DNA of 64,000 nucleotides from Microbacterium saperdae (lineage in GTDB: Bacteria; Actinomycetota; Actinomycetes; Actinomycetales; Microbacteriaceae). Each line of letters begins with the position of its first letter. Positions within the stretch are counted from its first letter, which is position 1. The position numbers and the translations under genes are program-made. Positions 43,538 through 53,631 of this stretch are shown here, piece by piece. The stretch spans positions 558,001 to 622,000 of the forward strand of contig NZ_VFOX01000001.1 of the NCBI RefSeq assembly GCF_006716345.1, given 5' to 3'. The notes beneath the pieces are model-generated. The model searched no databases and was not told the origin of the DNA. It was given only the letters and a program-made list of their open reading frames with translations.

Positions 43538-44200
43538 ATGGCTGACTCCACTCTCGCGCTCGACGTCCTCAAGGCAGACGGCAAGAAGGCAAGCTCCATC
43601 GAGCTTCCCGCCGCGCTGTTCGACGCCAAGACGAACATCCCGCTCATCCACCAGGTCGTCGTCGCGCAGCTCGCGGCGGCTCGCCAGGGAACGCACTCGA
43701 CCAAGCGTCGCGGTGAGGTCTCCGGTGCCGGCCGCAAGCCCTTCAAGCAGAAGGGCACGGGTAACGCCCGTCAGGGTTCCATCCGCGCGCCGCACATGAC
43801 CGGTGGTGGAATCGTCCACGGCCCGAAGCCGCGTGACTACTCGCAGCGCACCCCGAAGAAGATGATCGCCGCCGCCCTCCTGGGTGCGCTCAGCGACCGC
43901 TTCCGTGGTGACCGCATCCACGCCATCGAGTCCTTCGGCATCAACGGTGCGCCTTCGACCAAGACCGCGGTGAACTTCCTCACCAACGTCGTCTCGTCGA
44001 AGAACGTCCTCGTGGTGATCGAGCGCAACGACGACGTGACGCTGAAGAGCATCCGCAACCTGTCGAACCTGCACGTGCTGACGTTCGACCAGCTCAACGC
44101 CTACGACGTGCTCGTCTCTGACGACATCGTCTTCACCCAGGCCGCGCTCGAGGGCTTCATCGCCTCCAAGTCCGGCGCCAACCAGGAGGTCTCCGCATGA
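43538..44200 (+). CDS. rplD: Ribosomal protein L4
   Basis: This 220-residue protein has the tunnel loop region [37 protein letters not shown] sequence and the globular domain ending in [13 protein letters not shown] helices and [14 protein letters not shown]. It lines the exit tunnel and in other bacteria feeds back on the S10 operon. ATG lies 2 nt after the rplC stop and its end overlaps rplW. Confidence 0.97.
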   Translation: MADSTLALDVLKADGKKASSIELPAALFDAKTNIPLIHQVVVAQLAAARQGTHSTKRRGEVSGAGRKPFKQKGTGNARQGSIRAPHMTGGGIVHGPKPRDYSQRTPKKMIAAALLGALSDRFRGDRIHAIESFGINGAPSTKTAVNFLTNVVSSKNVLVVIERNDDVTLKSIRNLSNLHVLTFDQLNAYDVLVSDDIVFTQAALEGFIASKSGANQEVSA

Positions 44201-44520
44201 GCGAGCAGGCATCTGTTCTCCAGACGGCCCTGAACAAGGACCCGCGCGACATCATCCTGAAGCCGGTCGTGTCCGAGAAGAGCTACGGTCTCATCGATGA
44301 AGGCAAGTACACCTTCCTCGTCGACCCGCGCGCTTCGAAGACCGAGATCAAGCTCGCCATCGAGAAGATCTTCGGCGTCAAGGTCGCTGGGGTCAACACC
44401 CTCAACCGCGTCGGCAAGGCTCGTCGCACCCGCTTCGGCACCGGCAAGCGCAAGGACACCAAGCGCGCCATCGTCACCCTGAAGTCGGGCACCATCGACA
44501 TCTTCACGGCAATCGGCTGA
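44197..44520 (+). CDS. rplW: Ribosomal protein L23
   Basis: This 107-residue protein sits at the tunnel exit and docks trigger factor and [24 protein letters not shown] and [11 protein letters not shown] are characteristic. It overlaps rplD by 4 nt (ATGA). The N-terminus is about 15 residues longer than the minimal family, as in other actinobacteria. Confidence 0.97.
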   Translation: MSEQASVLQTALNKDPRDIILKPVVSEKSYGLIDEGKYTFLVDPRASKTEIKLAIEKIFGVKVAGVNTLNRVGKARRTRFGTGKRKDTKRAIVTLKSGTIDIFTAIG

Positions 44521-44540
44521 TCCGGGGGATAAGGACAATA

Positions 44541-45380
44541 ATGGCTATTCGCAAGTACAAGCCCACGACCCCGGGCCGTCGCGGCTCGTCGGTGGCTGAC
44601 TTCGCCGAGATCACTCGATCGACGCCGGAGAAGTCGCTGCTGCGCCCGCTCTCGAAGACCGGTGGTCGTAACAACCAGGGCCGCATCACGACCCGTCACA
44701 TCGGTGGTGGCCACAAGCGCCAGTACCGTGTCATCGACTTCCGTCGCAATGACAAGGACGGCGTCAACGCCAAGGTCGCTCACATCGAGTACGACCCCAA
44801 CCGCACCGCACGCATCGCGCTGCTGCACTACTTCGACGGCGAGAAGCGCTACATCATCGCGCCGAACAAGCTGAAGCAGGGCGACATCGTCGAGTCGGGC
44901 GCCGGGGCTGACATCAAGCCGGGCAACAACCTCCCGCTGAAGAACATCCCGACGGGTACCGTCATCCACGCGATCGAGCTCCGCCCCGGTGGCGGCGCGA
45001 AGATGGCACGTTCGGCCGGAGTCTCGGTCCGTCTCGTCGCCAAGGATGGCCCCTACGCCCAGCTGCGTCTGCCCTCCGGCGAGATCCGCAACGTCGATGC
45101 GCGCTGCCGCGCGACCATCGGCGAGGTCGGCAACGCCGAGCAGTCGAACATCAACTGGGGTAAGGCCGGCCGCATGCGCTGGAAGGGCGTCCGCCCGACC
45201 GTCCGTGGTGTCGCCATGAACCCGGTCGACCACCCGCACGGTGGTGGTGAGGGTAAGACCTCCGGTGGTCGTCACCCCGTCTCCCCCTGGGGCCAGGCTG
45301 AGGGTCGCACCCGTCACGCCAACAAGGAAAGCGACAAGTACATCGTGCGTCGTCGTAACGCCGGCAAGAAGCGTAAGTAG
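44541..45380 (+). CDS. rplB: Ribosomal protein L2
   Basis: This 279-residue 23S-binding protein supports the peptidyl-transferase centre. The C-terminal block [19 protein letters not shown] with the conserved histidine is intact, and [14 protein letters not shown] marks the N-terminus. A GGGGGATAAGGA RBS precedes the ATG. Confidence 0.98.
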   Translation: MAIRKYKPTTPGRRGSSVADFAEITRSTPEKSLLRPLSKTGGRNNQGRITTRHIGGGHKRQYRVIDFRRNDKDGVNAKVAHIEYDPNRTARIALLHYFDGEKRYIIAPNKLKQGDIVESGAGADIKPGNNLPLKNIPTGTVIHAIELRPGGGAKMARSAGVSVRLVAKDGPYAQLRLPSGEIRNVDARCRATIGEVGNAEQSNINWGKAGRMRWKGVRPTVRGVAMNPVDHPHGGGEGKTSGGRHPVSPWGQAEGRTRHANKESDKYIVRRRNAGKKRK

Positions 45381-45392
45381 GAGTAAGAGAAG

Positions 45393-45674
45393 ATGCCTCG
45401 CAGTCTTAAGAAGGGCCCCTTCGTCGACGAGCACCTGCTTCGCAAGGTGATCGGTCAGAACGAAAAGGGCACGAAGAACGTCATCAAGACCTGGTCTCGC
45501 CGGTCCATGATCATCCCGGCCATGCTGGGTCACACGATCGCGGTCCACGACGGTCGCAAGCACATCCCTGTGTTTGTGTCCGAGACCATGGTCGGTCACA
45601 AGCTGGGCGAGTTCGCGCCCACCCGCACCTTCCGCGGCCACGAGAAGGACGACAAGAAGGGGCGGCGCCGCTAA
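45393..45674 (+). CDS. rpsS: Ribosomal protein S19
   Basis: This 93-residue 30S-head protein has [18 protein letters not shown] and [15 protein letters not shown] strand (here [23 protein letters not shown]). Normal length. Its stop overlaps the rplV start by 1 nt. Confidence 0.98.
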   Translation: MPRSLKKGPFVDEHLLRKVIGQNEKGTKNVIKTWSRRSMIIPAMLGHTIAVHDGRKHIPVFVSETMVGHKLGEFAPTRTFRGHEKDDKKGRRR

Positions 45675-46072
45675 TGGTCGAATCGATCGCACGCGTGCGA
45701 CACATCCGCGTGACCCCTCAGAAGGCTCGTCGTGTCGTCGCGCTCATCAAGGGCAAGCAGGCCCAGGAGGCTCTGGCGATCCTGAAGTTCGCGCAGCAGA
45801 GCGCCAGTGAGCCGATCTACAAGCTTGTCGCGTCGGCCATGGCCAACGCGCAGGTCAAGGCAGATCGCGACGGCGAGTACCTCGACGAGCAGGACCTGTA
45901 CGTGGCCAACGCGTACGTGGACGAGGGCACGACGCTCAAGCGTTTCCAGCCCCGTGCACAGGGTCGCGCTTTCCAGATCAAGAAGCGCACGAGCCACATC
46001 ACGGTCGTGCTCTCGACGCCTGCGGCTGCTCCGGCTGCCACGGGTGACAGCAACAAGAAGGCGAGCAAGTAA
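45674..46072 (+). CDS. rplV: Ribosomal protein L22
   Basis: This 132-residue tunnel protein has [20 protein letters not shown] start (here [14 protein letters not shown]) and the beta-hairpin [29 protein letters not shown], the macrolide-interacting loop. The C-terminal 20 residues (Ala/Lys tail) exceed the short family form. Overlaps rpsS and rpsC by single bases. Confidence 0.97.
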   Translation: MVESIARVRHIRVTPQKARRVVALIKGKQAQEALAILKFAQQSASEPIYKLVASAMANAQVKADRDGEYLDEQDLYVANAYVDEGTTLKRFQPRAQGRAFQIKKRTSHITVVLSTPAAAPAATGDSNKKASK

Positions 46073-46827
46073 TGGGACAGAAGGTAAACCCGTACGGCTT
46101 CCGTCTCGGCATCACCACGGACCACGTGTCGCGTTGGTTCTCGGACTCGACGAAGCCGGGTCAGCGCTACGCCGACTACGTCGCCGAGGACATCAAGATC
46201 CGCAACCTGCTGAAGACGCAGCTCGACCGCGCCGGTGTCTCGAACATCGAGATCGAGCGCACCCGTGACCGCGTCCGCGTCGACATCCACACCGCCCGTC
46301 CGGGCATCGTGATCGGTCGCCGTGGTGCAGAGGCAGAGCGTATCCGTGGCGACCTCGAGAAGCTCTCGGGCAAGCAGATCCAGCTGAACATCCTCGAGGT
46401 CAAGAACCCCGAGGCTGACGCTCAGCTCGTCGCGCAGGGCATCGCCGAGCAGCTCTCTGCTCGTGTGGCGTTCCGTCGTGCGATGCGCAAGGGTCTCCAG
46501 GGCGCGCAGCGCGCTGGCGCCAAGGGCATCCGCATCCAGGTCTCCGGCCGCCTCGGCGGCGCCGAGATGAGCCGTTCGGAGTTCTACCGCGAGGGTCGTG
46601 TGCCGCTGCACACGCTGCGCGCGAACATCGACTACGGCTTCTACGAGGCGAAGACCACCTTCGGCCGCATCGGCGTGAAGGTCTGGATCTACAAGGGCGA
46701 CCTCACCGCGAAGGAGCTCGCTCGCGAGCAGGCCAACGCACCGAAGGCCCGTCGCGACGACCGTGGTGGCGACCGCCGCCGCGCGCCGCGCAACGAGGCA
46801 CCTGTTGCAGAAGGAGCGTCGGCATAA
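46072..46827 (+). CDS. rpsC: Ribosomal protein S3
   Basis: This 251-residue mRNA-entry protein has [17 protein letters not shown], the KH motif [13 protein letters not shown] and the C-terminal domain [19 protein letters not shown] 20-residue basic tail ([20 protein letters not shown]) extends beyond the conserved core. Start overlaps the rplV stop. Confidence 0.97.
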   Translation: MGQKVNPYGFRLGITTDHVSRWFSDSTKPGQRYADYVAEDIKIRNLLKTQLDRAGVSNIEIERTRDRVRVDIHTARPGIVIGRRGAEAERIRGDLEKLSGKQIQLNILEVKNPEADAQLVAQGIAEQLSARVAFRRAMRKGLQGAQRAGAKGIRIQVSGRLGGAEMSRSEFYREGRVPLHTLRANIDYGFYEAKTTFGRIGVKVWIYKGDLTAKELAREQANAPKARRDDRGGDRRRAPRNEAPVAEGASA

Positions 46828-47246
46828 TGCTCATCCCCCGTAAGGTCAAGTTCCGCAAGCAGCACCACCCCGGTCGTTCGGGTCAGGCTACTGGTGGCAC
46901 GAAGGTCTCCTTCGGAGATTTCGGCATCCAGGCGCTCACGCCCGCTTACGTGACGAACCGTCAGATCGAGTCCGCTCGTATCGCCATGACGCGTCACATC
47001 AAGCGTGGCGGCAAGGTGTGGATCAACATCTACCCGGACCGTCCGCTCACGAAGAAGCCTGCTGAGACCCGCATGGGTTCCGGTAAGGGTTCGCCGGAGT
47101 GGTGGGTCGCCAACGTCAAGCCGGGTCGCGTCCTCTTCGAGGTCGCCGGCGTGAGCGAGGAACTCGCTCGCGAGGCACTGACCCGTGCCATTCACAAGCT
47201 GCCTCTCAAGGCACGCATCATCAAGCGCGAGGAGGGCGACGCGTAA
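46827..47246 (+). CDS. rplP: Ribosomal protein L16
   Basis: This 139-residue 50S protein near the A site begins [17 protein letters not shown] and includes [21 protein letters not shown], the conserved RMGxGKG element. Normal length; overlaps both neighbours by 1 nt. Confidence 0.98.
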   Translation: MLIPRKVKFRKQHHPGRSGQATGGTKVSFGDFGIQALTPAYVTNRQIESARIAMTRHIKRGGKVWINIYPDRPLTKKPAETRMGSGKGSPEWWVANVKPGRVLFEVAGVSEELAREALTRAIHKLPLKARIIKREEGDA

Positions 47247-47563
47247 TGGCGATCGGCACCAAGGAGCTCGCTCCTACAGAGCTCGACACGTTCGAAGACC
47301 AGCGCCTCGTTGAGGAGCTGCGTAAGGCCAAGGAGGAGCTGTTCAACCTCCGTTTCCAGTCGGCCACCGGCCAGCTGGAGAGCCACGGCCGCATCCGCGC
47401 CGTCAAGCGCGACATCGCGCGTCTCTACACCGTGATCCGCGAACGCGAGCTGGGCATCCGTGCGACGCCCGCTCCGGTCGAGGTCCCGGCGAAGAAGGCG
47501 ACCAAGTCGAAGGCGAAGAAGGCGGACTCCGCCGACGACGCCGTGAAGGAAGAGGCTGAGTGA
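47246..47563 (+). CDS. rpmC: Ribosomal protein L29 with C-terminal extension
   Basis: The core (residues about 10-70) has [25 protein letters not shown] and [18 protein letters not shown]. At 105 residues it is well above the usual 63-75: a Lys/Ala then acidic tail ([18 protein letters not shown]) is appended. ATG 47246 overlaps the rplP stop; the stop overlaps rpsQ. Confidence 0.96.
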   Translation: MAIGTKELAPTELDTFEDQRLVEELRKAKEELFNLRFQSATGQLESHGRIRAVKRDIARLYTVIRERELGIRATPAPVEVPAKKATKSKAKKADSADDAVKEEAE

Positions 47564-47880
47564 TGGCCACCAAGAAGGAAGCAGCCGTCGAGGTTGAGCA
47601 CGCCGCTCACGACGTCCGCGATGTGGATGCCCGTGGGTACCGCAAGGCGCGTCGCGGCTACGTCGTCAGCGACAAGATGGACAAGACCATCGTGGTCGAG
47701 GTCGAGGACCGCGTGAAGCACCCGCTTTACGGCAAGGTCATCCGCCGCACCTCGAAGGTCAAGGCGCACGATGAGACGAACTCCGCCGGCATCGGCGACC
47801 TGGTCCTCATCAACGAGACCCGCCCGCTGAGCGCCACGAAGCGCTGGCGCCTGGTGGAGATTCTGGAGAAGGCCAAGTGA
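47563..47880 (+). CDS. rpsQ: Ribosomal protein S17
   Basis: This 105-residue OB-fold protein has [22 protein letters not shown] and [13 protein letters not shown]. An N-terminal extension of about 20 residues precedes the fold. ATG 47563 (TGATG with the rpmC stop) is preferred over the GTG at 47560. Confidence 0.97.
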   Translation: MATKKEAAVEVEHAAHDVRDVDARGYRKARRGYVVSDKMDKTIVVEVEDRVKHPLYGKVIRRTSKVKAHDETNSAGIGDLVLINETRPLSATKRWRLVEILEKAK

Positions 47881-48245
47881 TTCAGCAGGAATCCCGACTC
47901 AAGGTCGCCGACAACACCGGTGCCAAGGAGCTGCTCACCATCCGCGTGCTCGGTGGCTCCAAGCGCCGTTACGCCGGCCTGGGCGACACCATCGTCGCGA
48001 CCGTCAAGGACGCGATCCCCGGTGGAAACGTCAAGAAGGGTGATGTCGTCAAGGCGGTCATCGTCCGCACCAAGAAGGAGGTCCGTCGTCCGGACGGCTC
48101 CTACATCAAGTTCGACGAGAACGCCGCAGTGATCCTGAAGAACGACGGGGAGCCCCGCGGCACCCGCATCTTCGGCCCGGTCGGTCGTGAGCTTCGTGAC
48201 AAGAAGTTCATGAAGATCGTGTCGCTGGCGCCGGAGGTCATCTAA
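47877..48245 (+). CDS. rplN: Ribosomal protein L14
   Basis: This 122-residue 23S-binding protein has [20 protein letters not shown] and [26 protein letters not shown], both diagnostic. GTG start overlaps the rpsQ stop (GTGA). Normal length. Confidence 0.98.
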   Translation: MIQQESRLKVADNTGAKELLTIRVLGGSKRRYAGLGDTIVATVKDAIPGGNVKKGDVVKAVIVRTKKEVRRPDGSYIKFDENAAVILKNDGEPRGTRIFGPVGRELRDKKFMKIVSLAPEVI

Positions 48246-48247
48246 TC

Positions 48248-48607
48248 ATGGCGAAGATCAAGAAGGGTGACCTGGTTCAGGTCATCACCGGAGCCAAGCA
48301 GGAGCGCGGCGGAGATCGTGGCAAGCAGGGCAAGGTCCTCGAGATCCTGTCCGAGCGCAACCGCATCATCGTCGAGGGCGTGAACTACGTCACCAAGCAC
48401 ACGCGTGTCGGTCAGACGCAGCGTGGCACCAAGACGGGTGGCCTCGAGACTGTCGAGGCTCCCATCCACATCTCGAACGTCGCACTCGTCGACCCTTCGA
48501 CCAAGAAGCCGACCAAGGTCGGCCACCGGGTCGAGGAGCAGGTGAAGGACGGCGTCAAGCGCAACGTCCGCGTGCGTTTCGCGAAGAAGTCAGGTAAGGA
48601 CCTCTGA
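48248..48607 (+). CDS. rplX: Ribosomal protein L24
   Basis: This 119-residue 50S assembly initiator has the KOW motif [20 protein letters not shown] followed by GKVLEIL. It is a normal actinobacterial length and overlaps rplE by 1 nt. Confidence 0.98.
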   Translation: MAKIKKGDLVQVITGAKQERGGDRGKQGKVLEILSERNRIIVEGVNYVTKHTRVGQTQRGTKTGGLETVEAPIHISNVALVDPSTKKPTKVGHRVEEQVKDGVKRNVRVRFAKKSGKDL

Positions 48608-49197
48608 TGGCAAGCACCGATGCCGCGGTGGCTGGCAAGATCCAGCCCCGCCTGAAGGCGAAGTACAACGCCGAGATCAAGAAGGCGATGCAGGAAGAGT
48701 TCGGCTACGCGAACGTCATGCAGATCCCCGGACTGGTCAAGGTCGTCGTGAACACCGGTGTCGGCGAGGCAGCTCGCGACAGCAAGGTGATCGATGGTGC
48801 GGTCGACGACCTCACCAAGATCACCGGCCAGAAGCCGATCGTCACCAAGGCTCGCAAGTCCATCGCGCAGTTCAAGCTGCGTGAGGGTCAGGCCATCGGC
48901 GCGCACGTCACCCTCCGTGGTGACCGCGCGTGGGAGTTCGTCGACCGCCTCGTCTCGCTCGCTCTGCCCCGTATCCGCGACTTCCGCGGTCTCTCGGGCA
49001 AGCAGTTCGACGGCAACGGCAACTACACCTTCGGTCTCCAGGAGCAGAGCGTGTTCCACGAGATCGATCAGGACCGCATCGACCGGGTTCGCGGCTTCGA
49101 CATCACTGTCGTCACCACCGCGAAGACGGATGACGAGGGTCGGGCACTGCTCCGTCACCTCGGCTTCCCGTTCCGCTCGGAAGACGCACAGGCGTGA
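48607..49197 (+). CDS. rplE: Ribosomal protein L5
   Basis: This 196-residue 5S-RNA-binding protein has [31 protein letters not shown] start and [31 protein letters not shown]. The gene after L5 in most bacteria is rpsN; here it is missing and a palindromic repeat follows at once. Confidence 0.98.
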   Translation: MASTDAAVAGKIQPRLKAKYNAEIKKAMQEEFGYANVMQIPGLVKVVVNTGVGEAARDSKVIDGAVDDLTKITGQKPIVTKARKSIAQFKLREGQAIGAHVTLRGDRAWEFVDRLVSLALPRIRDFRGLSGKQFDGNGNYTFGLQEQSVFHEIDQDRIDRVRGFDITVVTTAKTDDEGRALLRHLGFPFRSEDAQA

Positions 49198-49200
49198 TCC

Positions 49201-49242
49201 TTCGACAGGCTCAGGAACCCTCGGGTTTCTGAGCCTGTCGAA
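49201..49242. repeat. REP-like palindromic repeat in the spc operon (rpsN position)
   Basis: TTCGACAGGCTCAG (49201-49214) pairs perfectly with CTGAGCCTGTCGAA (49229-49242). Four more pairs and one wobble continue inward to a CTCG loop. This kind of TTCGACAGGCTCAG palindrome is widely dispersed in high-GC genomes. It may end or stabilise the upstream transcript. TACAAT at 49262-49267 could restart transcription for rpsH. Confidence 0.8.
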
Positions 49243-49261
49243 TTCATCGCCAATGTGCACG

Positions 49262-49267
49262 TACAAT
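49262..49267 (+). promoter_or_regulatory. Candidate -10 element before rpsH
   Basis: TACAAT is a good -10 in an AT-richer patch between the palindrome and rpsH. No convincing -35 is seen. It would give an approximately 70-nt leader. Confidence 0.35.
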
Positions 49268-49342
49268 TGAAGATTGCGTGCTCATCGCAGGCCGTCTGTC
49301 GTGTAACGGCAGCCGGAACCTCATGAACAAAGGAACAAAACC

Positions 49343-49741
49343 ATGACAATGACAGACCCGGTCGCAGATCTGCTGACCCGTCTGCGTAACGCGAACTCGG
49401 CGCACCACGATTCCGTGACCCTGCCGTCGAGCAAGCTGAAGACGAACATCGCCGCCATCCTCCAGCAGGAGGGCTACATCGCCGGCTGGGAGACCTCTGA
49501 CGCTCGCGTCGGAAAGAACCTGACGCTGACGCTGAAGTACGGCCCGAACCGTGAGCGGTCGATCGCAGGCATCAAGCGTGTCTCGAAGCCCGGCCTCCGC
49601 GTCTACGCGAAGTCCACGGAGCTCCCCACGGTCCTCGGCGGCCTCGGCGTGGCCATCCTGTCCACCTCCTCCGGTCTCCTCACCGACCGTCAGGCAGAGC
49701 AGAAGGGCGTGGGCGGAGAAGTTCTCGCCTACGTGTGGTAA
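49343..49741 (+). CDS. rpsH: Ribosomal protein S8
   Basis: This 132-residue primary 16S-binding protein has [18 protein letters not shown] and the C-terminal [17 protein letters not shown] block (here [27 protein letters not shown]). AAAGGA precedes the first ATG at 49343; an in-frame ATG two codons later is an alternative. Separated from rplE by 145 bp, unlike the tight spacing elsewhere in the operon. Confidence 0.98.
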   Translation: MTMTDPVADLLTRLRNANSAHHDSVTLPSSKLKTNIAAILQQEGYIAGWETSDARVGKNLTLTLKYGPNRERSIAGIKRVSKPGLRVYAKSTELPTVLGGLGVAILSTSSGLLTDRQAEQKGVGGEVLAYVW

Positions 49742-49747
49742 TTCGAA

Positions 49748-50284
49748 ATGTCGCGTATTGGACGACTTCCCATCGACGTGCCTGCGGGCGTCACCGTTTC
49801 GGTCGACGGCCGTGAGGTCGCGGTGAAGGGCCCCAAGGGTGAACTCACCCTCACGGTGGCCAGCCCCATCGAGGTCGCGGTCGAGGAGAACCAGGTTCTG
49901 GTCTCCCGTCCCGACGACGAGCGCGCGTCCCGGTCGCTTCACGGCCTGACCCGCACGCTCATCAACAACAACATCATCGGCGTGACCCAGGGCTACACCA
50001 AGGGTCTCGAGGTCGTCGGAACCGGTTACCGCGTCGCTCAGAAGGGCAGCTCGGTCGAGTTCGCCCTCGGCTTCTCGCACCCGGTCCTGATCGACCCGCC
50101 CGCCGGGATCACGCTCACGGTCGAGGGCAACAACAAGCTCACCGTCAGCGGAATCGACAAGCAGGCTGTCGGCGAGGCAGCTGCCAACATCCGCAAGATC
50201 CGCAAGCCCGAGCCGTACAAGGGCAAGGGTGTGCGCTACGCCGGCGAGAACGTGCGTCGCAAGGCCGGAAAGAGTGGTAAGTAA
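49748..50284 (+). CDS. rplF: Ribosomal protein L6
   Basis: This 178-residue protein has [16 protein letters not shown] and the C-terminal [16 protein letters not shown] motif that binds near the sarcin-ricin loop. It follows rpsH by 6 nt and is a normal length. Confidence 0.98.
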   Translation: MSRIGRLPIDVPAGVTVSVDGREVAVKGPKGELTLTVASPIEVAVEENQVLVSRPDDERASRSLHGLTRTLINNNIIGVTQGYTKGLEVVGTGYRVAQKGSSVEFALGFSHPVLIDPPAGITLTVEGNNKLTVSGIDKQAVGEAAANIRKIRKPEPYKGKGVRYAGENVRRKAGKSGK

Positions 50285-50286
50285 CC

Positions 50287-50646
50287 ATGGCTCTCAAGTC
50301 AAAGTCTGACGCCCGCGCGCGTCGTCACGCCCGCCTTCGCAAGAAGGTCGTCGGCACCGAGGTGCGTCCGCGCCTCGTCGTCAACCGCTCGGCTCGCCAC
50401 GTCTTCGTGCAGCTCGTCGACGACAGCAAGGGTCACACCGTGGCGTCGGCTTCGACGCTCGAGACCGACCTGCGCTCGCTCGAGGGTGACAAGACCGCCA
50501 AGGCCCGCAAGGTCGGCGAGCTTCTCGCCGAGCGCGCGAAGGCTGCCGGCGTTTCCGAGGCAGTGTTCGACCGTGGTGGCAACCGCTACGCCGGTCGTGT
50601 CGCAGCCATCGCCGATGGCGCCCGTGAAGGGGGGCTGGCACTGTGA
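50287..50646 (+). CDS. rplR: Ribosomal protein L18
   Basis: This 119-residue 5S-RNA-binding protein has [25 protein letters not shown] start and [26 protein letters not shown]. It overlaps the rpsE GTG start by 4 nt. Confidence 0.98.
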   Translation: MALKSKSDARARRHARLRKKVVGTEVRPRLVVNRSARHVFVQLVDDSKGHTVASASTLETDLRSLEGDKTAKARKVGELLAERAKAAGVSEAVFDRGGNRYAGRVAAIADGAREGGLAL

Positions 50647-51359
50647 GTGACAACAAGGAGAACGAAGTGACCGAAACGGCTGCTGCCGCTCCTGAGACGG
50701 CCGCGGTCGTCTCTGAGACGGCCGCCGGTACGACCCAGGCCGAGCCTGCTCGTGAAGGCCGCCGTGGCGGCGGTCGCGATCGCAACCAGGGCGGCGGACG
50801 TGACCGCAACTCGCGCGACCGTGGCGACAACCAGTTCCTCGAGCGTGTGGTCACCATCAACCGCGTCTCGAAGGTCGTGAAGGGTGGACGTCGCTTCAGC
50901 TTCACCGCCCTCGTGGTCGTCGGTGACGGCAACGGTCTGGTCGGTGTCGGCTACGGCAAGGCTCGTGAGGTTCCCCTCGCGATCTCGAAGGGTGTCGAAG
51001 AGGCCAAGCGCAACTTCTTCCGCGTTCCGCGCGTCGGCAGCACCATCCCGCACCCGGTGCAGGGTGAAGCAGCCGCCGGTGTGGTTCTGCTGCGTCCGGC
51101 CGCGGGTGGTACCGGTGTTATCGCCGGTGGTCCCGTCCGCGCCGTGCTCGAGTGCGCCGGTATCCACGACGTCCTGTCGAAGTCCCTCGGCTCGTCGAAC
51201 ACGATCAACATCGTGCACGCGACCGTCGCTGCCCTGAAGCAGCTCGAGGAGCCCCGTGCGGTCGCCGCACGTCGTGGCCTCGAGTTCGACCAGGTGGCTC
51301 CGGCGCGTCTCGTCCGTGCGGAGGCCGAGGCCATCGCCGCACAGAAGGTAGGTGCCTGA
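50643..51359 (+). CDS. rpsE: Ribosomal protein S5 with N-terminal RGG-like extension
   Basis: The conserved S5 core begins around residue 60 ([23 protein letters not shown]) and includes [18 protein letters not shown] and the C-terminal [15 protein letters not shown]. The first 60 residues are extra: an Ala/Thr/Glu part followed by an Arg/Gly/Asn/Asp segment ([17 protein letters not shown]). At 238 residues it is longer than typical S5. GTG start overlaps rplR. Confidence 0.97.
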   Translation: MSDNKENEVTETAAAAPETAAVVSETAAGTTQAEPAREGRRGGGRDRNQGGGRDRNSRDRGDNQFLERVVTINRVSKVVKGGRRFSFTALVVVGDGNGLVGVGYGKAREVPLAISKGVEEAKRNFFRVPRVGSTIPHPVQGEAAAGVVLLRPAAGGTGVIAGGPVRAVLECAGIHDVLSKSLGSSNTINIVHATVAALKQLEEPRAVAARRGLEFDQVAPARLVRAEAEAIAAQKVGA

Positions 51360-51544
51360 TGGCTTCGCGCCTCAAGGTCACGCAGGTCAAGTCCAAGGTG
51401 AGTGAGAAGCAGAACCAGCGTGACACGCTGCGCAGCCTCGGTCTCAAGCGAATCGGCGACAGCACCGTTCGCCCCGACGACGCGCAGACGCGCGGTTACG
51501 TCAAGACCGTCGCCCACCTCGTCAAGGTTGAGGAGATCGACTAA
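51359..51544 (+). CDS. rpmD: Ribosomal protein L30
   Basis: This 61-residue protein has [28 protein letters not shown], the diagnostic L30 helix region, and HLVKVEEID at the end. ATG overlaps the rpsE stop (TGATG); its stop overlaps rplO (TAATG). Confidence 0.97.
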   Translation: MASRLKVTQVKSKVSEKQNQRDTLRSLGLKRIGDSTVRPDDAQTRGYVKTVAHLVKVEEID

Positions 51545-52179
51545 TGGCTGAGAAGAACGACGCCGTCGAGGCCGAGAAGGCCCCGAAGAAGGCTGCCGCT
51601 CCCAAGGCTGCCGCCGAGAAGAAGCCCGCAGCGAAGAAGGCACCGGCCAAGGCCGCCGCCTCCGACGCCAAGGCTGACGCTCCGGCCAAGAAGCCCGCTG
51701 CCAAGAAGGCTGCGCCGAAGAAGGATGCTCCGGCATCCCGCCCCGGCGTGCTGAAGGTGCACCACCTGCGTCCGGTTCCCGGATCCAACACCGCGAAGAC
51801 CCGTGTCGGTCGCGGTGAGGGCTCCAAGGGTAAGACCGCTGGTCGTGGTACCAAGGGCACCAAGGCTCGCAACACCGTTCGCGTCGGCTTCGAGGGTGGG
51901 CAGATGCCTCTGCACATGCGCACCCCGAAGCTGCGCGGGTTCAAGAACCCGTTCCGCGTGGAGTACCAGGTCGTGAACCTGGAGAAGCTCGCGGAGCTGT
52001 ACCCGAAGGGTGGCGACGTCACCATCAGCGACCTCGTCGCCAAGGGTGCCGTTCGCAAGAACGAGAAGGTCAAGGTTCTCGGAAACGGCGACATCGCCGT
52101 GAAGCTCACTGTTTCGGTCGACAAGGTCTCGGGTTCTGCCGAGCAGAAGATCGTGGCCGCGGGCGGATCCGTCAAGTAA
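51544..52179 (+). CDS. rplO: Ribosomal protein L15 with Lys/Ala-rich N-terminal extension
   Basis: The L15 core starts near residue 62 ([41 protein letters not shown] region) and ends normally. The first 60 residues are an [13 protein letters not shown] run of Lys, Ala and Pro resembling histone-H1 tails. Total 211 residues against about 147 for E. coli L15. It ends the spc transcription unit before a strong terminator. Confidence 0.96.
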   Translation: MAEKNDAVEAEKAPKKAAAPKAAAEKKPAAKKAPAKAAASDAKADAPAKKPAAKKAAPKKDAPASRPGVLKVHHLRPVPGSNTAKTRVGRGEGSKGKTAGRGTKGTKARNTVRVGFEGGQMPLHMRTPKLRGFKNPFRVEYQVVNLEKLAELYPKGGDVTISDLVAKGAVRKNEKVKVLGNGDIAVKLTVSVDKVSGSAEQKIVAAGGSVK

Positions 52180-52187
52180 CCACTACG

Positions 52188-52220
52188 CAAGAGGGGCCGG
52201 AGATTCTCCGGCCCCTCTTG
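52188..52220 (+). terminator. spc operon terminator
   Basis: Perfect 15-bp stem (52188-52202 with 52206-52220) and ATT loop, then TGGTTAG. It separates rplO from secY. Confidence 0.88.
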
Positions 52221-52223
52221 TGG

Positions 52224-52257
52224 TTAGTCTCTCCGGCTCGTCCGGGTAGGTTACCCT
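52224..52257 (+). promoter_or_regulatory. Candidate secY promoter
   Basis: TTAGTC (52224-52229) and TAGGTT (52247-52252) with 17 bp between them; TACCCT at 52252-52257 is an alternative -10. This gives secY-adk-map their own start after the spc terminator. Confidence 0.45.
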
Positions 52258-52308
52258 GGTCTTTCAGCCGCCCTTCGGGATTCGGCAACCCTTTCAGGAG
52301 GAACGTCC

Positions 52309-53631
52309 TTGTTTAGCGCCATCGCGCGGATCTTCCGCACGCCCGACCTGCGTCGGAAGATCGGTTTCACTCTGGCGATCGTCGCCATCTACCGGCTCGG
52401 CTCCAACGTCCCGGCTCCGTTCGTGCATTTCCCGAACGTCGAGGAGTGCCTCGCGGAGAACGCGGGCACCGACGGACTGCTCGGTCTGGTCAACCTCTTC
52501 TCCGGCGGTGCGCTCCTGCAGCTGTCGATCTTCGCGCTCGGCGTCATGCCGTACATCACTGCGACGATCATCACGCAGCTCCTGCGCGTCGTCATCCCGC
52601 ACTTCGAGGCGCTGCACAAGGAAGGACAGGCCGGTCAGGCCCGTCTGACCCAGTACACGCGGTACCTCACGATCGCGCTGGCGCTGCTGCAGTCGACCAC
52701 GCTGATCACGGTCGCCCGCAGCGGCCAGCTCTTCGGCACGACCGATGTGGCCGCCTGCCAGAACCTGCTCACGAACGACGTGTGGTGGGCGCAGCTGCTC
52801 ATCATCATGGCGATGACAGCCGGCACCGGACTCATCATGTGGTTCGCGGAGCTCGTCACCGAGCGCGGCATCGGCAACGGCATGTCCCTCCTGATCTTCA
52901 CCTCGATCTCCGCCACCTTCCCCGGCGCGATGTGGATGATCTGGGAGAGCAAGGGCTTCGAGGTCTTCCTGCTCGTGCTCCTGGTCGGCATCATCGTGAT
53001 GGGCCTCGTCGTCTTCGTCGAGCAGTCCCAGCGCCGTATCCCCGTGCAGTACGCCAAGCGGATGGTCGGACGCCGCACGTATGGCGGAACCAACACCTAC
53101 ATCCCGATCAAGGTGAACATGGCGGGTGTGATCCCCGTGATCTTCGCCTCGTCGCTGCTGTACATCCCGGCACTGATCGCCCAGTTCAACACCCCGCAGG
53201 ACGGCTCCACGCCGCCGGCATGGGTCTCCTGGATCAGCGCCAACTTCACCACGGGCAACCACCCGGTCTACATGGCCGTGTACTTCCTGCTCATCATCGG
53301 CTTCACGTACTTCTACGTCGCGATCACGTTCAACCCGGTCGAGGTCGCCGACAACATGAAGAAGTACGGCGGCTTCATCCCGGGCATCCGTGCCGGACGC
53401 CCGACCGCTGAGTACCTCGACTACGTGCTCACGCGCATCACGCTCCCCGGTTCCATCTACCTGGGTCTCATCGCGCTGATTCCGCTCATCGCTCTCGCCA
53501 CCGTCGGTGCCAACCAGAACTTCCCGTTCGGCGGCGCCTCGATCCTGATCATCGTGGGTGTGGGTCTCGAGACGGTCAAGCAGATCGACGCGCAGCTGCA
53601 GCAGCGCCACTACGAAGGGCTTCTTCGATGA
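52309..53631 (+). CDS. secY: Preprotein translocase subunit SecY
   Basis: This 440-residue protein forms the SecYEG channel with about ten helices. LFSGGALLQLSIFALGVMPYITATII and ANMKKYGGFIPGIR-type C4/C5 region (here NMKKYGGFIPGIRAGRPT) are diagnostic. The start is TTG at 52309 with AGGAGGAAC 8 nt upstream; no ATG or GTG gives the family N-terminus. Its stop overlaps adk by 4 nt. Confidence 0.97.
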   Translation: MFSAIARIFRTPDLRRKIGFTLAIVAIYRLGSNVPAPFVHFPNVEECLAENAGTDGLLGLVNLFSGGALLQLSIFALGVMPYITATIITQLLRVVIPHFEALHKEGQAGQARLTQYTRYLTIALALLQSTTLITVARSGQLFGTTDVAACQNLLTNDVWWAQLLIIMAMTAGTGLIMWFAELVTERGIGNGMSLLIFTSISATFPGAMWMIWESKGFEVFLLVLLVGIIVMGLVVFVEQSQRRIPVQYAKRMVGRRTYGGTNTYIPIKVNMAGVIPVIFASSLLYIPALIAQFNTPQDGSTPPAWVSWISANFTTGNHPVYMAVYFLLIIGFTYFYVAITFNPVEVADNMKKYGGFIPGIRAGRPTAEYLDYVLTRITLPGSIYLGLIALIPLIALATVGANQNFPFGGASILIIVGVGLETVKQIDAQLQQRHYEGLLR

